From Candidatus Poribacteria bacterium (lineage in GTDB: Bacteria; Poribacteria; WGA-4E; WGA-3G): a stretch of 62,326 nt of DNA. Under the pieces are notes generated by a model. The model worked only from the letters and a program-made list of their open reading frames with translations, searched no databases and was not told the origin of the DNA. Where the stretch lies: positions 1 to 62,326 of the forward strand of contig JAJEDN010000013.1 in the NCBI GenBank assembly GCA_022821495.1, read 5' to 3'. This document shows, one piece after another, positions 50,920 through 62,013 of this stretch; position 1 is the stretch's first letter, and each line of letters starts with the position of its first letter. Position numbers and translations under genes: made by a program.

Positions 50920-52746
50920 ATGAACATACAAAACCCACAACCCTACACACAATGGCAGCTGCCTCCAGGAGCCTTAGCGCGTCTCGGCAAAGGCGCGATA
51001 GCGGATATACAGTATTCGCCCGATGGCACCTGTCTCGCTGTTGCCACTTATATCGGCGTTTGGCTCTATGATGCACATACCCGCGCCGAACTCGCCCTCC
51101 TTAAACACGGACAGGATCAGGGTGCTACTTCGCTCGCGTTTTCGCGCGATGGCGCGACCCTTGTGACCGGAAATTGGGATAATACGATTTCGCTGTGGGA
51201 TGTCCACACAAGGCAACGTCGCACCACGATGACATTCAGAGATGCTGAAGATGAGGTCTGGGCATTCGTCGTCTCGCCAGATGGTCATACGCTCATCAGT
51301 GCAGGATTGAACGGAAAGATCCAATTTTGGGACATTCACACCGGTCGCCTTCTTTTTGATGTCGTCGGACATGGGCACCCAATCAACACCTTAGCGGTAT
51401 CACCTGATGGCAAAACCCTCGCCAGCGGCAGTAACGACTTCGCCATCAAACTCTGGGATGCCCAAACTGGCAGGCATCGCTCCACACTCACAGGACATAC
51501 GCATGGCGTTATGGCGTTGGCATTTTCTCCGAATGGTATGAACCTCGTCAGTGGGAGCCGGGATGAGACGCTTCGTTTGTGGGATACCACCACCGGTGAG
51601 AACTTGGCAACTTTCGCTACCGACATAGGGGTTGTCGGTAATTTGGAATTTTCGCCTGACGGAACCCGCCTCGCAAGTGGGAGCGGTGACCAAACCGTTC
51701 GGCTCTGGAACGCCAATACAGGCACTGAACAAGCAACCCTCAAAGCACATAAAGAAACTGTTTGTGCTATCTCTTTCTCACCGAACGGCGCAGTGCTTGC
51801 CAGTGCAAGTCGAGATCATACTGTTCGGTTCTGGGATCCGGCTACCGGGGCAGAGAAAGCAAGTATTGACGGACATATTGAATGGATTAATTCCGTAGCG
51901 TTCTCTCCTGATAGTAGCCTGATCGCCAGTGGCAGTCATGACGAAAAACTTCGATTGTGGGATCTGTACACCTACACTGAATCTCAAACCCTCAACGGAC
52001 ATATCTATCTAATTGATGACGTTGCCTTTTCACCGGATGGTGCGATCCTCGCGAGTGCAAGTCAAGATGAAAGAATTTTCTTGTGGAATATAGACACCGG
52101 CATTGAGATGGCGATATTGGATCATACGGATATGGTTGCCGCATTGGCGTTTGCGCCGAACGGCACTACACTTGCGAGTGGCGGTGAAGACAATATCGTT
52201 CGATTGTGGGATATTGATACCGGAGACCAATTAGCAGTCTTAACAGGTCATACGGACGATATTAAGACAGTTGCATTTTCCTCAGATGGGAGAACGCTCG
52301 CCAGTGGCGGTGAAGATAAAACCATTCGATTATGGAATGCTGTTACAGGTCATTACCTCACTATGCTTACGGGACATACCAATGCTGTTAAGACACTCGC
52401 GTTTTCACCAGATGGTAGAATCCTTGCCAGTGGGGGTTCGGACAGGACCATCAGACTCTGGGATGTAAACAGTTGCCAGTGTGTCGCTACACTTATAGGG
52501 CATACCGATACTGTTGAGACGGTTGCGTTTTCGCCAGATGGACGCACTCTTATAAGCGGCGGTGATGCTGAGGACAACACGATCCGATTATGGGACCCTG
52601 TCCCTAACCAGCAGCGCGCAATCATTAAAAACTACAGAGTCCGTACGTTGGCATTCAGTCCAGATGGTAGAACATTTGCCAGCGGCAGTGCAGACGGCAC
52701 AATCGTCATCTGGGACCTCGCAACCGTTGAAGCCATCCACGGTTAG
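50920..52746 (+). CDS. WD40 repeat protein with 14 repeats
   Basis: 608 residues without signal peptide or other domain. Fourteen consecutive repeats of about 41-42 residues can be counted, each with the VxxLAFSPDGxxLASGS core and a closing xIRLWD (for example GKTLASGSNDFAIKLWD, GRTLASGGEDKTIRLWN). Fourteen repeats fit two seven-bladed propellers. The last repeats (from about residue 390) are more uniform than the first three, as if later ones were added or homogenised more recently. The start is ATG at 50920 with a weak ribosome binding site. A cytoplasmic scaffold for protein assembly is likely; partners are unknown. Confidence 0.9.
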   Translation: MNIQNPQPYTQWQLPPGALARLGKGAIADIQYSPDGTCLAVATYIGVWLYDAHTRAELALLKHGQDQGATSLAFSRDGATLVTGNWDNTISLWDVHTRQRRTTMTFRDAEDEVWAFVVSPDGHTLISAGLNGKIQFWDIHTGRLLFDVVGHGHPINTLAVSPDGKTLASGSNDFAIKLWDAQTGRHRSTLTGHTHGVMALAFSPNGMNLVSGSRDETLRLWDTTTGENLATFATDIGVVGNLEFSPDGTRLASGSGDQTVRLWNANTGTEQATLKAHKETVCAISFSPNGAVLASASRDHTVRFWDPATGAEKASIDGHIEWINSVAFSPDSSLIASGSHDEKLRLWDLYTYTESQTLNGHIYLIDDVAFSPDGAILASASQDERIFLWNIDTGIEMAILDHTDMVAALAFAPNGTTLASGGEDNIVRLWDIDTGDQLAVLTGHTDDIKTVAFSSDGRTLASGGEDKTIRLWNAVTGHYLTMLTGHTNAVKTLAFSPDGRILASGGSDRTIRLWDVNSCQCVATLIGHTDTVETVAFSPDGRTLISGGDAEDNTIRLWDPVPNQQRAIIKNYRVRTLAFSPDGRTFASGSADGTIVIWDLATVEAIHG

Positions 52747-53026
52747 GGCATATTTTATAGATACAATGCTGCGGCAACCTGCCATCTATTCTCCCCGCTA
52801 TTCCCGAATATATAAGTGATTGTAGATTTTACTACAAATGTTTAAATCAATCTCATGTGGGTCCTATGTAACGGCACGCGGTACGTGACGTTAATATTTT
52901 CCGTATAGTGACATAGAGCGTGCCTAATACTTTGACACGACTTACGCTGTAAGCACGCCTACTTAAAAAGTATGAATTGTGTAGGTCTTACTTTGCACGA
53001 CGTGCACCTAAATTTATAGGAGAGAA

Positions 53027-54106
53027 ATGAATTATTTGAACATATTGAAGAATGCAACCTTTTTGCTGTTTGGACTTTTATTAATCTATATCTGTGGCTG
53101 TGAACGCGTTCAGGATATGATTACTTCTGAACCACACGACGCGATGGATACTGCTCCAATTCGGATAAGTGTCGTCTACCCAGGCGACTGCCTCGGCGAT
53201 TCCTCTTATTGTGATGTGCTCTATAACGGTGTCCAGAAAGCCAAAGCTGAGCTGAGTGTTGAAATCACCGAAATGGAGAGTAATTTCGAGACATGGGATA
53301 TGGAGCTACGAGCCAGTGCTGAAAATGCTGGGTTGGTTATCACTTCAGGTTATCAGATGGCAGATCCGGTTTCACGCGTGGCACCGGAGTTTCCAGACGT
53401 TATGTTTGTTATTTTTGACGCTGCAGTGGATCTACCGAACGTCATCTCTTTCACGCATCGGGTCAACGAAGGCACCTTCTTACTGGGAGCGATCGCAGGG
53501 TTAAAATCGAAAACTGGAAAAGTTGGTTACCTCGGTGGGGCGAATGTACCATTACTGCACGAATTTGAAGCCGGTTATCTCGCTGGAGTCAAAGCCGTCA
53601 ACCCAAACGCAGAGATCTTTAGAGATTATGTCGCGGATGATCAGCAAGGTTTCTACAACCCAGTCAAAGGACAAGAGCTTGCAACTGCCCAATATGAGAG
53701 TGGTGTTGATGTGATTTATACTATGGCAGATCAGTCGGGGTTTGGCGCAGTTGAAGCCGCCAAAATGGCAGAAGATAGATATGTGATATGGAACTATATT
53801 GATATTACTGATGTCGCCCCTGGTGTTATCTTAACAGGTCTACGCGTCGGAATTGACGAGTCGGTGTATAATGTTATTCAGGCGTTCGTAGCTGGGAATC
53901 TGATGGCTGGCGTTCGGTCTCTCGGTCTTGCTGAAGACAATGTCGGCTATCTGTTGACTGATGGCAACAGGAATTTGATCTCTGATGACATCTTAGCAAA
54001 GTTAGAAGCATTGAAGGCAAACATTATTGCTGAGGAGATTACTGTTCCAACGATACCGACGACATCGGATGATGAAGGCGTAGAGATATCATCAGTTGTA
54101 CCGTAG
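53027..54106 (+). CDS. BMP-family (Med/PnrA-like) binding lipoprotein
   Basis: 359 residues. Lipoprotein signal with hydrophobic stretch and YICGCERVQD, Cys about residue 24-26. The mature domain has the BMP family layout: IRISVVYPGDCLGDSSYCDVLYNGVQKA, FPDVMFVIFDAAVDLPNVISFTHRVNEGTFLLGAIAGL, KVGYLGGANVPLLHEFEAGYLAGVKAVNP, GVDVIYTMADQSGFGAVEAA. BMP proteins bind nucleosides or similar solutes for ABC importers, but no permease lies nearby. Ends in an acidic/Ser-Val tail. AGGAGAGAA precedes the ATG. Confidence 0.88.
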   Translation: MNYLNILKNATFLLFGLLLIYICGCERVQDMITSEPHDAMDTAPIRISVVYPGDCLGDSSYCDVLYNGVQKAKAELSVEITEMESNFETWDMELRASAENAGLVITSGYQMADPVSRVAPEFPDVMFVIFDAAVDLPNVISFTHRVNEGTFLLGAIAGLKSKTGKVGYLGGANVPLLHEFEAGYLAGVKAVNPNAEIFRDYVADDQQGFYNPVKGQELATAQYESGVDVIYTMADQSGFGAVEAAKMAEDRYVIWNYIDITDVAPGVILTGLRVGIDESVYNVIQAFVAGNLMAGVRSLGLAEDNVGYLLTDGNRNLISDDILAKLEALKANIIAEEITVPTIPTTSDDEGVEISSVVP

Positions 54107-54130
54107 GGTCTATTTTGCTCTTTGTTTGTT

Positions 54131-54151
54131 GGCGAGGTTTCTGACCTCGCC
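54131..54151. terminator. Bidirectional terminator between convergent genes
   Basis: Perfect 8-bp stem GGCGAGGT / ACCTCGCC with a TTCTG loop, directly between the BMP lipoprotein (plus) stop and the PhyH-4 (minus) stop, with an ATTTTAAAT flank on the plus side. Confidence 0.75.
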
Positions 54152-54159
54152 ATTTTAAA

Positions 54160-54960
54160 TTACGGCTTGGTATCGGTGTTAACAGGTGGTTCGTCGTTGT
54201 TAATAAACCGTTCAATCGTGTTAATTGTTGCAGGACTCGTACGGAAGTCGGCAACCCACGGTTCACGGAAGTATGCCTGTTTCTCACGCGGTAAGGCAGC
54301 GAGCACTTCGGGTGGCGTCTTCAGCCGATGCCAATGTGTCGCGAGATGCGCGTAGGCGTTTAGGACTGCCACGCGTGGTGTCTCTCGTTGCCATACAGGC
54401 CCCGCATGACAGAGGTTTTCCGTAAAGAAGATGGCACTGCCAGCCGGGCAATCATACGACATCAGGAACGGACTCCGTTTCCCTCCTTCTAACGACATGT
54501 GATCAGCGTGCATCGGAAAATTAGATTTATGACTGCCGGCTATGAAATGCGTCACGCCATCCTTTTTGGAGACATCTGTGAGTTCAAAAACGACACGCAC
54601 CATTCCTGCGTGGATCCTTCCGTTGTTGACACGGTAGCCGAAAATTGGATCGCCTTGTTGCGGGCCGCCCCCGTGAAGTCCACCGTGTTCTTGCCCTTTT
54701 TCACGCCAGACAGAAGAGCAATTTTCTAATCGGACATCGGGTCCAATGATTTCATGCAACACATCAAGCACCTTCGGGTGGTCAATCAGGACACTTGCCG
54801 GACCGCCCGGTACAGCGCGGTGTTCTGGCGGTAAAGATTCTGGGTTGTGGTGTATCTTCTCAATCTGATCAACGATTGCGTCCACTTCGTCGCGTTCAAG
54901 GATCGCAGGACGCACAAGGAATCCGCTCAAGTCAAATCGAAATTTTTCTTCATCAGTCAT
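54160..54960 (-). CDS. Phytanoyl-CoA dioxygenase family protein with HGG metal site (PhyH-4)
   Basis: 266 residues, minus strand, opening TDEEKFRFDLSGFLVRPAIL. The Fe(II)/2OG oxygenase fold is recognisable by VTHFIAGSHKSNFP and AIFFTENLCHAG (distal His). However, where other PhyH proteins carry HxD, this one reads GGLHGGGPQQGD, with Gly at the Asp position. Fe(II)/2OG halogenases are known to have this Asp replaced by a small residue to make room for halide, but a whole PhyH subgroup seems to share LHGG and may do something else or be inactive. Arg in RVAVLNAYAHL may bind 2-oxoglutarate. Confidence 0.85.
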   Translation of the reverse strand: MTDEEKFRFDLSGFLVRPAILERDEVDAIVDQIEKIHHNPESLPPEHRAVPGGPASVLIDHPKVLDVLHEIIGPDVRLENCSSVWREKGQEHGGLHGGGPQQGDPIFGYRVNNGRIHAGMVRVVFELTDVSKKDGVTHFIAGSHKSNFPMHADHMSLEGGKRSPFLMSYDCPAGSAIFFTENLCHAGPVWQRETPRVAVLNAYAHLATHWHRLKTPPEVLAALPREKQAYFREPWVADFRTSPATINTIERFINNDEPPVNTDTKP

Positions 54961-55019
54961 AGGTTTTGCATCTCCTTTGCTAACCTTAAAATGATCTCTC
55001 CTGAGTTTTGGCGAATGAA

Positions 55020-55268
55020 TTATTGGAGTTTACCATCAACCCATAGTTCATATTCATAACACCATGTCCGGTAGAGAATACGGACGATATAAGGTAATCC
55101 ATCAATTTTGAAGCGGTGTTCAAGTCCTGTGTCCCAACGTTTGGACGGTCTTTCGTAGATTAATTCGTCATCAACATAGATATGTACCTTGCCGGACCAC
55201 GTATTCCAGTGATCAACTCGAACAGCATGAAAATTCTCGGTTTCTACCGACCATTGACGAGTCGTCAT
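55020..55268 (-). CDS. FAIM1-like small protein
   Basis: 82 residues from the ATG at 55268, 16 bases after the DUF1611 stop; an upstream in-frame start would overlap that gene and give a non-family extension. The chain is a beta-sandwich with HAVRVDHWNTWSGKVHIYVDD, RPSKRWDTGLEHRFKIDG and YEYELWVDGK. This order (H..v..H.t.SGK..IYVDg..., then eh.F.idg, then YeY.l.vdGK) matches Fas apoptotic inhibitory molecule 1 (FAIM1) domains, which are known mostly from animals and their relatives. Function in a bacterium is unknown. Confidence 0.5.
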   Translation of the reverse strand: MTTRQWSVETENFHAVRVDHWNTWSGKVHIYVDDELIYERPSKRWDTGLEHRFKIDGLPYIVRILYRTWCYEYELWVDGKLQ

Positions 55269-55284
55269 AGAAAAGACCACCGTG

Positions 55285-56346
55285 CTATTTTTCAGTATGC
55301 ACTTTTTGAACAGCATCAACCAGTTTATCCGCACCGAAACGCACGACATCTGTTGCTGGTAATCCTGTCTCCGCTTCTGCTGCTTTTATTGCCGCTTGTG
55401 CTTCATTTTCAGAGAGATCGAAACAATTCAACGCCAGTCCGATCACTTTAGCCGGTTTTATCGGTGCGGCCATCGCTTCGTATTGGGCTATCATCTCAGT
55501 GACGGATGGCAACGGCACCGTGTACCGCGCAACCGTATCCCGTGAGGGTTGATGACAGAATATCATTGCGTCCGGTAGACTGCCGTGCAATAGACTTAAC
55601 GTTACGCCTGAATACCCAGGATGCACCAACGAACCTTGCCCTTCAACGATAAGCAACTCGTGCTCTTTCGCGCCTTGCAGGACAATCTGCTCCGCTGCAC
55701 CGGCAGTAAAATCGGAGACGACAGCATCAATCGCAATTCCCCACCCCCAGACCATAATCCCGTTTTGCCCTGTCGGACAGAATTCAGCATTCACACCACG
55801 AGCACGTGCGGCGCGTGTCACCTCTATACCAGAAAGCATCTTCCCGACACGACAATCTGAACCGACAGTCAGAATAACCGTGGCATCGACATCATCGGCT
55901 TTGCATGTCGCTACGGGTAAATCGGCAGGCGGTTTTCGGGCATCCCATAGGATTACATCATTCGCTGCTGCCAGTCCGGAAAGCTCTGCGTCCTCACTCA
56001 GGAATTGATGGAGACCGCTCATGATGTGTAAACCGTTGTGTATCGCTTCGTGGAGGATCGCGCGCCAAGGGTGTGGCAACTCACCACCGGGTGGTGCAAT
56101 ACCGATAGCAAGCATCGTCGGATTGAACTGCATCGCCGCAGCGAGATTGCTGACAATCGGAATCCCTTCCCCAATCTCAATAACTTCGCTAACATCTCGT
56201 CCGGCATTGGCACTATCAATAACTGCAATAACATTGTCCGGGAGATAGCGGACTAAGACCGTAGCTGTTTTCGATTCAAGGACGCCAAACGAACCTTCCG
56301 CAAGAATCGCTATTTTATGTGATTTCGGCTGTAACTGCTTTTCCAT
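55285..56346 (-). CDS. DUF1611 family (DgcN-like) P-loop protein
   Basis: 353 residues from the ATG at 56346. N-terminal Rossmann-like region (KIAILAEGSFGVLESKTATVLVRY, VIAVIDSANAGRDVSEVI) and a C-terminal P-loop with ILTVGSDCRVGKM and LLIVEGQGSLVHPGYSGVTLSLLHG. The family includes DgcN, which acetylates D-glutamate in D-amino-acid breakdown, and many untested members. The DgcA epimerase partner is not adjacent. It lies downstream of a TIM-barrel isomerase (56445-57323) with about 100 bases of spacing, and upstream of the FAIM-like gene on the same strand. Confidence 0.88.
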   Translation of the reverse strand: MEKQLQPKSHKIAILAEGSFGVLESKTATVLVRYLPDNVIAVIDSANAGRDVSEVIEIGEGIPIVSNLAAAMQFNPTMLAIGIAPPGGELPHPWRAILHEAIHNGLHIMSGLHQFLSEDAELSGLAAANDVILWDARKPPADLPVATCKADDVDATVILTVGSDCRVGKMLSGIEVTRAARARGVNAEFCPTGQNGIMVWGWGIAIDAVVSDFTAGAAEQIVLQGAKEHELLIVEGQGSLVHPGYSGVTLSLLHGSLPDAMIFCHQPSRDTVARYTVPLPSVTEMIAQYEAMAAPIKPAKVIGLALNCFDLSENEAQAAIKAAEAETGLPATDVVRFGADKLVDAVQKVHTEK

Positions 56347-56444
56347 TTTTGTCCATCGTTTCAGGTAGAATAGATACACCTGTAGATTAACACAAATCAC
56401 AATCAATTTCAAACTGAAAACCGACAACTGAAGACTGATAACTA

Positions 56445-57323
56445 TTATAGAAATTGCCGAAGATACCTACCACCGAGTGCAAAACCGTCTAATCCGGGTG
56501 CGCCGCGGTCCTCGTTTTCGACACAGAGAACGTAATCATAGCCGGATTCCTGCAGCGCGCCAGTGATTGTCCCCCAATTCAGTTGTCCGCGTCCGGGCAC
56601 CCGATATTGCCACCACCAGTTCCCGATAATCCCTTGTCGGAACTTCATCTGAGGGCTGATTTCACAATCTTTCACATCCGCATAATACCACTTGCCGTTG
56701 AACATACGGATAGCGTCCTCAGCGGGTAAGATACCCATCCAGAGCCAATGCGACGGATCACAAGATAAGCCGAGCGAATCTGACGGAATCGCATCAAGGA
56801 TCCGTTCCCACATCTCTGGGTTACAAGCGATATTGCCCATCCGCACGGCACAATCCAACGCAAGCTGCACACCTTTCTCTTCCGCAAATTGGACGACAGG
56901 GGTCCACATCTCCTTGAAGCGTCCGACGAGTTCAACCGATCTATCACCCGGGTTCCCTGGTTCCGAAGAGAATTGCCCGTAAAAATGCCAACTGACGGGA
57001 CTCCCTGCATACGTCACTACCACCGGTGCACCGAGGATATGTGTCGCTTCAATTGCCTGCATCAGTGTATCGCGAGCACTCTCCCGTGTTTCTGCGTCGT
57101 CGTCAAGAAGGTTACAGTGAGAGGTCAAAGCGGCGAGATAGATACCGTTGGCATCCAAAATTTCCTTGACTGCCTCGCCACCGGATTGTATAATGGCACT
57201 CGGTTGAAAAGTACCATTAGCATTCGGACGGATTGCATCAAATCCGTTCGCTTTTGTCCACGCTGCGCATTCGGCAAGGCTCCAACCGCCGTTGCCCACG
57301 CCGGTGCTAAAACTTAAATCCAT
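56445..57323 (-). CDS. Sugar phosphate isomerase/epimerase (xylose isomerase-like TIM barrel)
   Basis: 292 residues from the ATG at 57323 with AAAGGGAAAATT upstream. AP endonuclease 2 / xylose-isomerase-like barrel: AAWTKANGFDAIRPNA near the start, ATHILGAPVVVTYAG, VQFAEEKGVQLALDCAV, LGLSCDPSHWLWMGI (metal-binding His/Asp), YYADVKDC and GYDYVLCVENEDRGAPG (metal Glu). Members convert sugars or inositols. The Gfo/Idh/MocA enzyme at 29348 belongs to a family that often works with such isomerases, but it is far away. It is divergent from the glycosylase, with only 34 bases between starts. Confidence 0.88.
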   Translation of the reverse strand: MDLSFSTGVGNGGWSLAECAAWTKANGFDAIRPNANGTFQPSAIIQSGGEAVKEILDANGIYLAALTSHCNLLDDDAETRESARDTLMQAIEATHILGAPVVVTYAGSPVSWHFYGQFSSEPGNPGDRSVELVGRFKEMWTPVVQFAEEKGVQLALDCAVRMGNIACNPEMWERILDAIPSDSLGLSCDPSHWLWMGILPAEDAIRMFNGKWYYADVKDCEISPQMKFRQGIIGNWWWQYRVPGRGQLNWGTITGALQESGYDYVLCVENEDRGAPGLDGFALGGRYLRQFL

Positions 57324-57357
57324 AATTTTCCCTTTTTTGTTTGAGGACTTTCTACGC

Positions 57358-58038
57358 ATGCGAATTCTTTATGAAGAGGATCTTACTGAAAAACTATTTT
57401 CGCTCTATAATCAACTGCTTGCCCAACACGGGGACCGTAAATGGTGGCCCGCAGATACACCCTTTGAGGTGGCACTCGGCGCAATTCTAACACAAGCCAC
57501 ATCGTGGCGCAATGTCGAAAAGGCGATGGAGAATCTCCGAAACGCTGATGCCTTTACGGCTGAACAGATAGCATCCATCAGCCAAGCCGCGTTAGAGCGA
57601 TTGATCCGACCATCGCGCTATTTTCGTATGAAGGCACAGAAGGTACGCGCATTTGTAGATTATATCGCGGAGCGTCCCTTGCACGTGATGTTTCAGCAGG
57701 ATGTTCCTGAATTGCGTGAAGAACTGCTCTCTATCTACGGTGTCGGTCCCGAAACGGCGGATACAATTATCCTCTACGCTGCGGGTAAACCGAGTTTTGT
57801 TGTTGATTCCTATACCTATAGACTTTTCTCACGATTAGGATGGGTTGAAGGGAGATACAATTATGCCAAACTTCGCGCCCTGTTTATGGACAACCTCCCG
57901 CATGATGTCGATCTCTTCAACGAATATCACGCCTTAATCGTTGGACACGGTGCCAGAATCTGCCATAAGAAAACGCCAAACTGCCAAGAATGTCGTTTGC
58001 GGGAGACGTGTGCATATTACCAGTCGTCAGAACGATAA
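57358..58038 (+). CDS. HhH-GPD DNA glycosylase with FeS cluster (MagIII/endonuclease III-like)
   Basis: 226 residues from the ATG at 57358 with GAGG upstream. The family removes damaged bases. The helix-hairpin-helix is LLSIYGVGPETADTIILYAAGK; the catalytic Asp is in FVVDSYTYRLF. The Lys used by bifunctional endonuclease III (GVGRKTA) is replaced by Glu (GVGPETA), so this is probably a monofunctional glycosylase of the MagIII (3-methyladenine) kind. The FeS loop is complete: C-x6-C-x2-C-x5-C at CHKKTPNCQECRLRETC. The start of an oppositely oriented gene is 34 bases away. Confidence 0.88.
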   Translation: MRILYEEDLTEKLFSLYNQLLAQHGDRKWWPADTPFEVALGAILTQATSWRNVEKAMENLRNADAFTAEQIASISQAALERLIRPSRYFRMKAQKVRAFVDYIAERPLHVMFQQDVPELREELLSIYGVGPETADTIILYAAGKPSFVVDSYTYRLFSRLGWVEGRYNYAKLRALFMDNLPHDVDLFNEYHALIVGHGARICHKKTPNCQECRLRETCAYYQSSER

Positions 58039-58068
58039 AGGGACAAGTGGGTTGCAATGGATGTGCTG

Positions 58069-60099
<2,031 letters not shown>

Positions 60100-60137
60100 T
60101 TAAACGACCCAGACTGGTCGCCAATAATCTATTTTCG

Positions 60138-61565
60138 TCACTGTGTATGTGCTGACAAATTGTTTGCGATCGTTAAGCGTCGCTGACGTGTAAAGGTGCG
60201 TGGACGGGTATATCCTTCGCCTGTCGGACCTGCGATGGTCATCGCTAAGAATCCTTCGCCTTCAAGTCCACAGGATGCGTAAGAAGGTGCGTTAATAACG
60301 ACAACGCTGCAATCCATCGTTTTGTTGAATTGCGTGATGCGTTTGGTGTTATTCGTATGGAGCACTGCGGTATGTCCACGTCCGCCTTCTGCCCGGACTG
60401 CACCTGCCAACGCCTCATCGAAATCACGACACCGAACGACAGGTAAAATCGGCATCAAGTATTCGTTGATAACAAAGTTGTGATCCGCGGGAACTTCTAC
60501 GACAATCGCAACGGTCTGTGCTGGCGCTGTAATGCCAGCGGCTTTTAAAATAGTCGTCGCATCTTTGCCGATGTATTCCTTATTCGATTCACCGTTTTCG
60601 GTGACAACAGCCTCCAATGCTTCACGTTGGCTCGCATTTAACAAATGGCCACCGTTCTGCGTGAGTTCTCGGATCGTCTCATTTGCAACGGATTCGATGA
60701 CAAAGAGTGCCTTTTCACCGATACAAAGCAGGTTATTGTCGAAGCTCGTGCCTGCAATGACATGCTTTGCCGCTTGCTGAAGATCAGCCGTTTCGTCAAC
60801 AATCGCCGGAGGGTTGCCGGGACCGGCAGCGATTGTCTTTTTTCCACTTGATAGTGCTGCTTTCACAACAGAAGCACCACCAGTCGCTACAAGCATAGCG
60901 ATGTCAGGATGCTCCATGATCTCTTTTGCTGTCCGTAGACTCGCATTTGCAACAGAAGTCAGCAGATTAGGCGGCGCACCTGCTTTAACGATCGCCTCGT
61001 TGATGACGTGCATTGTCTCTTCGGTACAGTCGCGCGCATTCGGATGCGGACTGAAAACAACAGCGTTTCCTGCCGATAGCATTATAATCGCATGGTTGAT
61101 CACCGTTGATGTCGGATTAGTAGTAGGTGTAATTGAATTGATAACGCCAAACGGGACATATTCAATGAGAAGCGTTCCTGCGTCGCCTGATATCGATTCC
61201 GAGATAAGATCCTCAACACCGGGTGAAAGTGTTACGGCACCTTCATTTTTCATCACTTTATGTGCCGCATTACCCATGTTGGTATCTTGTACGGCTAAAT
61301 CGGCAAGGCGTTCCGCATTCGCAAGCGAGACCTCTTTGATCGCTTCAATAATTTCGCGTCTTTTGGCAAACCCAAGTTTAACGAATGCTGCTTGTGCTGT
61401 TTTCGCGGCTGCAATCGCCTCTGTCGCTGTTGAGAAAACCCCTGCACGGGAGGAACCCGTGCCTGTAGATGTCGTAGGTGATGCGGCCGCTGTCCCATCT
61501 TGTTGCAACGTTCTCAAGACTTGAGAAACAATCTCTTCAATCTGTTTTTCGTCAATTTGTGCCAT
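60138..61565 (-). CDS. Microcompartment-associated CoA-acylating aldehyde dehydrogenase (EutE/PduP-like)
   Basis: 475 residues. Converts an aldehyde and CoA to acyl-CoA with NAD, the usual second step inside catabolic microcompartments. The first 20 residues (IDEKQIEEIVSQVLRTLQQ) form an amphipathic helix of the kind known to direct EutE/PduP into the shell, followed by a Thr/Ser/Gly/Ala linker (about 24-42). The catalytic domain has TPTTNPTSTVINHAI, AGNAVVFSPHPNA, VATGGASVVKAAL, GPGNPPAIVDETADL and the catalytic Cys281 in SFDNNLLCIGEK. The close match to EutE covers the whole length. The upstream neighbour is a shell protein. Confidence 0.93.
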   Translation of the reverse strand: MAQIDEKQIEEIVSQVLRTLQQDGTAAASPTTSTGTGSSRAGVFSTATEAIAAAKTAQAAFVKLGFAKRREIIEAIKEVSLANAERLADLAVQDTNMGNAAHKVMKNEGAVTLSPGVEDLISESISGDAGTLLIEYVPFGVINSITPTTNPTSTVINHAIIMLSAGNAVVFSPHPNARDCTEETMHVINEAIVKAGAPPNLLTSVANASLRTAKEIMEHPDIAMLVATGGASVVKAALSSGKKTIAAGPGNPPAIVDETADLQQAAKHVIAGTSFDNNLLCIGEKALFVIESVANETIRELTQNGGHLLNASQREALEAVVTENGESNKEYIGKDATTILKAAGITAPAQTVAIVVEVPADHNFVINEYLMPILPVVRCRDFDEALAGAVRAEGGRGHTAVLHTNNTKRITQFNKTMDCSVVVINAPSYASCGLEGEGFLAMTIAGPTGEGYTRPRTFTRQRRLTIANNLSAHTQ

Positions 61566-61710
61566 TCAGCCCTCCAGTACCTCAAGGAAAACGTAGTAAA
61601 ACCACAAGGCGGCACCTTAGATACAGAACCCGTGGCGATGCTAACATATTTTCTGGTAAAGCGGAGTAGGGCAAAGGCAAGAAAGTTATTCCTCGCCCTA
61701 CAAAGCCGAT

Positions 61711-62013
61711 TTATTTGCTCGGACTTTTCGCTTCCTCTGAACCTCCGCCGAGAAGCGTCTCCACATCTGTGTGCGGACGAGGGATGACATGTACCGATAC
61801 TAATTCACCGACCGCTTTCGCGGCTTCTGCTCCAGCATCCGTCGCGGCTTGCACCGCACCCACATCTCCGCGAACCATGACGGTGACAAAACCACCACCG
61901 ACCTGTTCTTTTCCAACCAATTTGACGTTTGCGGCTTTCACCATGGTGTCGGCAGCTTCAACCGCACCGATGAGTCCGCGTGTTTCAACCATTCCTAATG
62001 CTTCATTGCGCAT
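61711..62013 (-). CDS. BMC-domain shell protein (EutM/PduA type)
   Basis: 100-residue single-BMC-domain protein that tiles into hexamers to build a microcompartment facet. Core: [52 protein letters not shown], then [12 protein letters not shown]. The pore-loop region is GGG, as in metabolite-passing hexamers. ATAAGGAGC sits upstream of the ATG. It precedes the aldehyde dehydrogenase on the same strand. No signature enzyme, BMC-P pentamer or further shell protein is in the window, so the encapsulated pathway cannot be named. Confidence 0.95.
   Translation of the reverse strand: MRNEALGMVETRGLIGAVEAADTMVKAANVKLVGKEQVGGGFVTVMVRGDVGAVQAATDAGAEAAKAVGELVSVHVIPRPHTDVETLLGGGSEEAKSPSK

Noticed and set aside
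52860..53000. Inverted GGCACGC/GCGTGCC and TTGACA-like sequence before the BMP lipoprotein as promoter and operator
   Set aside because: No -10 box at proper distance; spacing and symmetry are weak.
60814..61524. Long plus-strand open frame inside the aldehyde dehydrogenase gene
   Set aside because: Ala/Ser-rich antisense reading of a well-conserved enzyme; no independent evidence.
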